Shown in pieces: positions 61,390 through 64,000 of a DNA stretch of 64,000 nucleotides. The DNA comes from Anaeramoeba flamelloides (taxonomy: Eukaryota; Metamonada; Anaeramoebidae), in the NCBI GenBank assembly GCA_027625915.1, contig JANTQA010000070.1, positions 625,001 through 689,000 on the forward strand, read 5' to 3'. How positions within the stretch are numbered: the stretch's first letter is position 1; the number at the start of each line of letters is the position of its first letter. Below the pieces are notes generated by a model. It saw only the letters and a list, made by a program, of their open reading frames with translations, made no database searches and was not told the DNA's origin. Position numbers and translations under genes: made by a program.

Positions 61390-64000
61390 ATCTGATAATT
61401 TTGTTTGTAAACCATCAATATTGATGTATTAGTTTCTTTTTTTTTTATTTTTTACTTTTTTTTTTTGATCGATCAGAAATTTTATTTTTGAAAAGTAAAA
61501 ATTTCTTATAATATAAATTTTAATATAAATTTTAGGATTATTTCTTTTTGTAGTTACAAAATAAATTAATTATATGATTCATTTTATTATTTTAATATTA
61601 AAGTTAATTTTATTTTTTTTTAAAATTAAAGATTTTTAAGCTGTATTAAGATAAATATAGTAATCTCAAAATTAAACCAATTTTTTTAAAAAAAAAAAAA
61701 TAGTCTGCACTGTCTCAGAGCATAAAATTGACGTTTTTTTTTTTTTTTTTAGTTTTTCAATTTTAGACAATTTCCAACTTTACAAGTAGTGTCAAAATGA
61801 TTTTAGATTTTTTTCTGTTTTTTTACAAAATTTGTCATTTCGTAAAAACGGTGGTAATTTTCCTTTACTCATCTAAGAATCAGAAAACTTGACAGTATAT
61901 TTGATATTTTAAATAAGACGAATTCCATTTTATAAAACAATGGGGATGATTGTGTTTGTATGAATTTGAAAAAAGTATTTTTGATTTTCTCTTGGCATTT
62001 GTAATCCAAATCAACTTTAACTATTTTTTAAATGAAATATAATGAAACAATTAATATATTAGATGTATGTTTTTGGATCTTGGATTTTAGGTGCATTCCT
62101 GAAAAGTATCACTTTTTTTATAAAAATCACAATTTTCGTAAAAAAACTGAGAAAATATTGTAATTATTCTTACAAAGATCTGTGACTTGAAAATCATTAA
62201 ATATAAAAGAAAAGTCTTTTAGAAAATAGAATTTCATTTTGCGAAAAATATCAATAAAATATTATCAGACTCAAGAAGGACAATTTATGGATCAAACCAG
62301 AATCCTTTTTTACTATTTTTGAGAGGACTACTTCACTTTTTTCCAAAAATATCGATTTTTTACATTAAATTGATAAATTTGTTTGTTTAAAAAACTGACA
62401 AAAAAATATTTTATCAATTGTTCTGATATTTTTTCCAAAACAGTTTGTCACATGATTTTCAACCACTTTTGAAACTTTTTTCCAGATGTTTTGTAATATA
62501 CAATTTTTTTCCAATTTTGATTTTTTACTTTATATTTGGATCAAATAATGAGTCAATAAATATGCCGAAAAATTGAGTCTTAAGAAGAGGTCATAATAAA
62601 AAAAATTAATAATTTTGTCTTCGAAAAAGATCAGCTAAAATACATACAAAACTCGGAATGGAAAATAAAATAGAATTCTTATGATTATGTTGGTTTGGGA
62701 AATTAAAGATTTTTGAATAATCTTTTGGATAAATAAAAAAGTATTTAATTTTTTGATGAGTTTGCTTTAAAGAAACAAGATTACATTTTTTTCCGATTTC
62801 AAAAAAGAAAAGAGTTGTAATTATGAAGAAGAGGAAACTCAAAAACAATTTCGATGAAATTCAAGATTATTTAAATCTGTTCCCCTTTTTGTCAAGTCCA
62901 AATCAGAATTTTAAAGTTTCTCATTCATAAATCAATAATCCATTTTCTCATTTGATGAACAATTCGAGAGTATCAACAAAGTTCTTTCTTAAAATGAAAT
63001 TAACTCATTAACCAAAAAATCAATTTGAATTTTTAATAAATTTTTGATAAACTATCTAAAAATTGAATCAATTTACAATCATTTTAAAAGGTGATCGATT
63101 ATTTTATCAATTGAAATCCGGTTTGAAGAATGATCACTTGATATTGAAAAGATTTACAAATTTTTTTACAATAAGAGAGGGATAAAAAGAACTTTTAAGA
63201 GTATTTCGTTAAGGTCTTTTTTCTTAATAGTAAAGATGAACAATAAATGATCAATCTTTAAGATTTTTTTATTTATTCGCTGTTAAAGATGATAATTCAA
63301 TCCAAAGATCAAGAACAACTTGTTCCTTAATCATTATAAATTGTACTCATTTTTGAAAAACAAATGTTCATCAGAAAAAATCAAATTTCAAATAGGATCT
63401 TTTATGTTGTCTAAAAACAATTTTAAACCAACACATTTTTTTCTCATTCAAATAATTTATTTTTGGAAAATTCGCAAGAAATTGATCTCTTTGGGTGATT
63501 CAAACTCACTGAAAAAAATCCAATTTTTAAGATATTAGTCCAATCTGTTATTAATCTGAAAGTTGAAATAAACAATATTATTCTGAAACTCTTTATGAAA
63601 ATTTTCTTTTATGTTTCCGTAGGAATAATCATAATTTTGGTGTGTGAACTCAATATTTATAAAAAGAAAAATTTATAATTACTTGAAGATTTTTTTTATG
63701 AGAAAATTATTCCCTTTACCAATTATTCAAATAATATCCACTTTTGATCTGAATTTTACAATCTTCTGAACATTATTATATTCTACAAAAAAACCCTTTT
63801 AAAAAATAAATTAATTTCTTTCAAAACAATGATTTATTTTTTGTCAAATGGTTTCAAGTTATTTTCATAAAGTACAACATAATTATATTTTTTGGATCAA
63901 ACAGTCTTTTTTCAAGATTTTTTTTTTCATTTTGTTCTTATTTATTGATTTTTTTCCATTTTAAAAATGTCGAGCAAATGTTTAAAAATACCCCTTAAAA

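Larger units (their letters stand above)
55342..64000. other. Gene-free right flank
   Basis: No gene recognised on either strand over 8.6 kb. It holds the nested D2/E/F4/O cluster (55717-57486), H1, G3 and an 18-base G run (61134-61151). The stretch 57490-59700 is plain AT-rich DNA. Short frames at 62606-62848 (minus) and 63320-63538 (plus) match nothing I know and are not called. VPS34 upstream exons or promoter elements could lie just right of 55341 but none is visible. Confidence 0.55.

Noticed and set aside
62606-63538. Two short frames (80 and 72 codons) on opposite strands
   Set aside because: No recognised motif, no splice partners and composition like the surrounding noncoding DNA.

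Overview
This is an AT-rich nuclear window (roughly 20% GC by eye) from a unicellular eukaryote. It has GT-AG introns, long A/T homopolymers, and proteins with Lys/Glu, Lys/Pro/Thr and Arg/Gly low-complexity tracts. The standard code fits every exon; the terminal stops seen are TAA and TAG. My best guess is an anaerobic amoeba such as Anaeramoeba, but this rests on compositional style only and confidence is low to moderate.

Layout. (1) 978-1401 (+): a small four-helix membrane protein of the TVP18/Flower family. (2) 7201-11068 (+): a four-exon eRF1 (translation termination factor) that keeps NIKS and YxCxxxF but has lost the two glycines of the catalytic GGQ motif; an in-frame TAA precedes 18 more acidic codons. 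(3) 17062-15782 (-): a TPR protein, probably continuing to 15150 across a 27-A run in another frame. (4) 26802-24207 (-): a complete Ras-type small GTPase in four exons. (5) 38561-31036 (-): a PSP1-domain protein with an RG-rich segment, five exons and one 5.4 kb intron (the join over that intron is inferred). (6) 55341-41628 (-): a complete VPS34-type class III PI 3-kinase in four exons, with introns of 6.3 and 3.5 kb and a Lys/Pro/Thr repeat region where family members usually carry a C2 domain. Coding sequence covers only about 14-15% of the window. The genes are ordinary housekeeping and signalling genes; nothing suggests a functional cluster.

Everything else is intergenic or intronic AT-rich DNA packed with short interspersed elements, which I sorted into families by comparing copies inside the window (letters A-O are my labels). 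Several are non-autonomous DNA transposons with terminal inverted repeats flanked by TTAA, the piggyBac-type target (C, E, I, K). Others look like TA-flanked palindromic MITEs (D, G), a 1.2 kb family with clustered TCGCGA palindromes at both ends (B), and other inverted-repeat elements (A, F, H, M, O). One GC-richer insert in VPS34 intron 1 is a tRNA-derived SINE with A box, B box, poly-A tail and a perfect 13-bp target duplication. The large introns are built from these elements: nine introns are 91-353 bp, while five are 1.8-6.3 kb and each carries recognisable repeats.

The most notable biology is the eRF1 copy without GGQ and with a stop inside its acidic tail, followed by the split VPS34 gene with its nested transposons. 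I found no rRNA, no convincing tRNA gene, no CRISPR array and no recognisable virus-like element.
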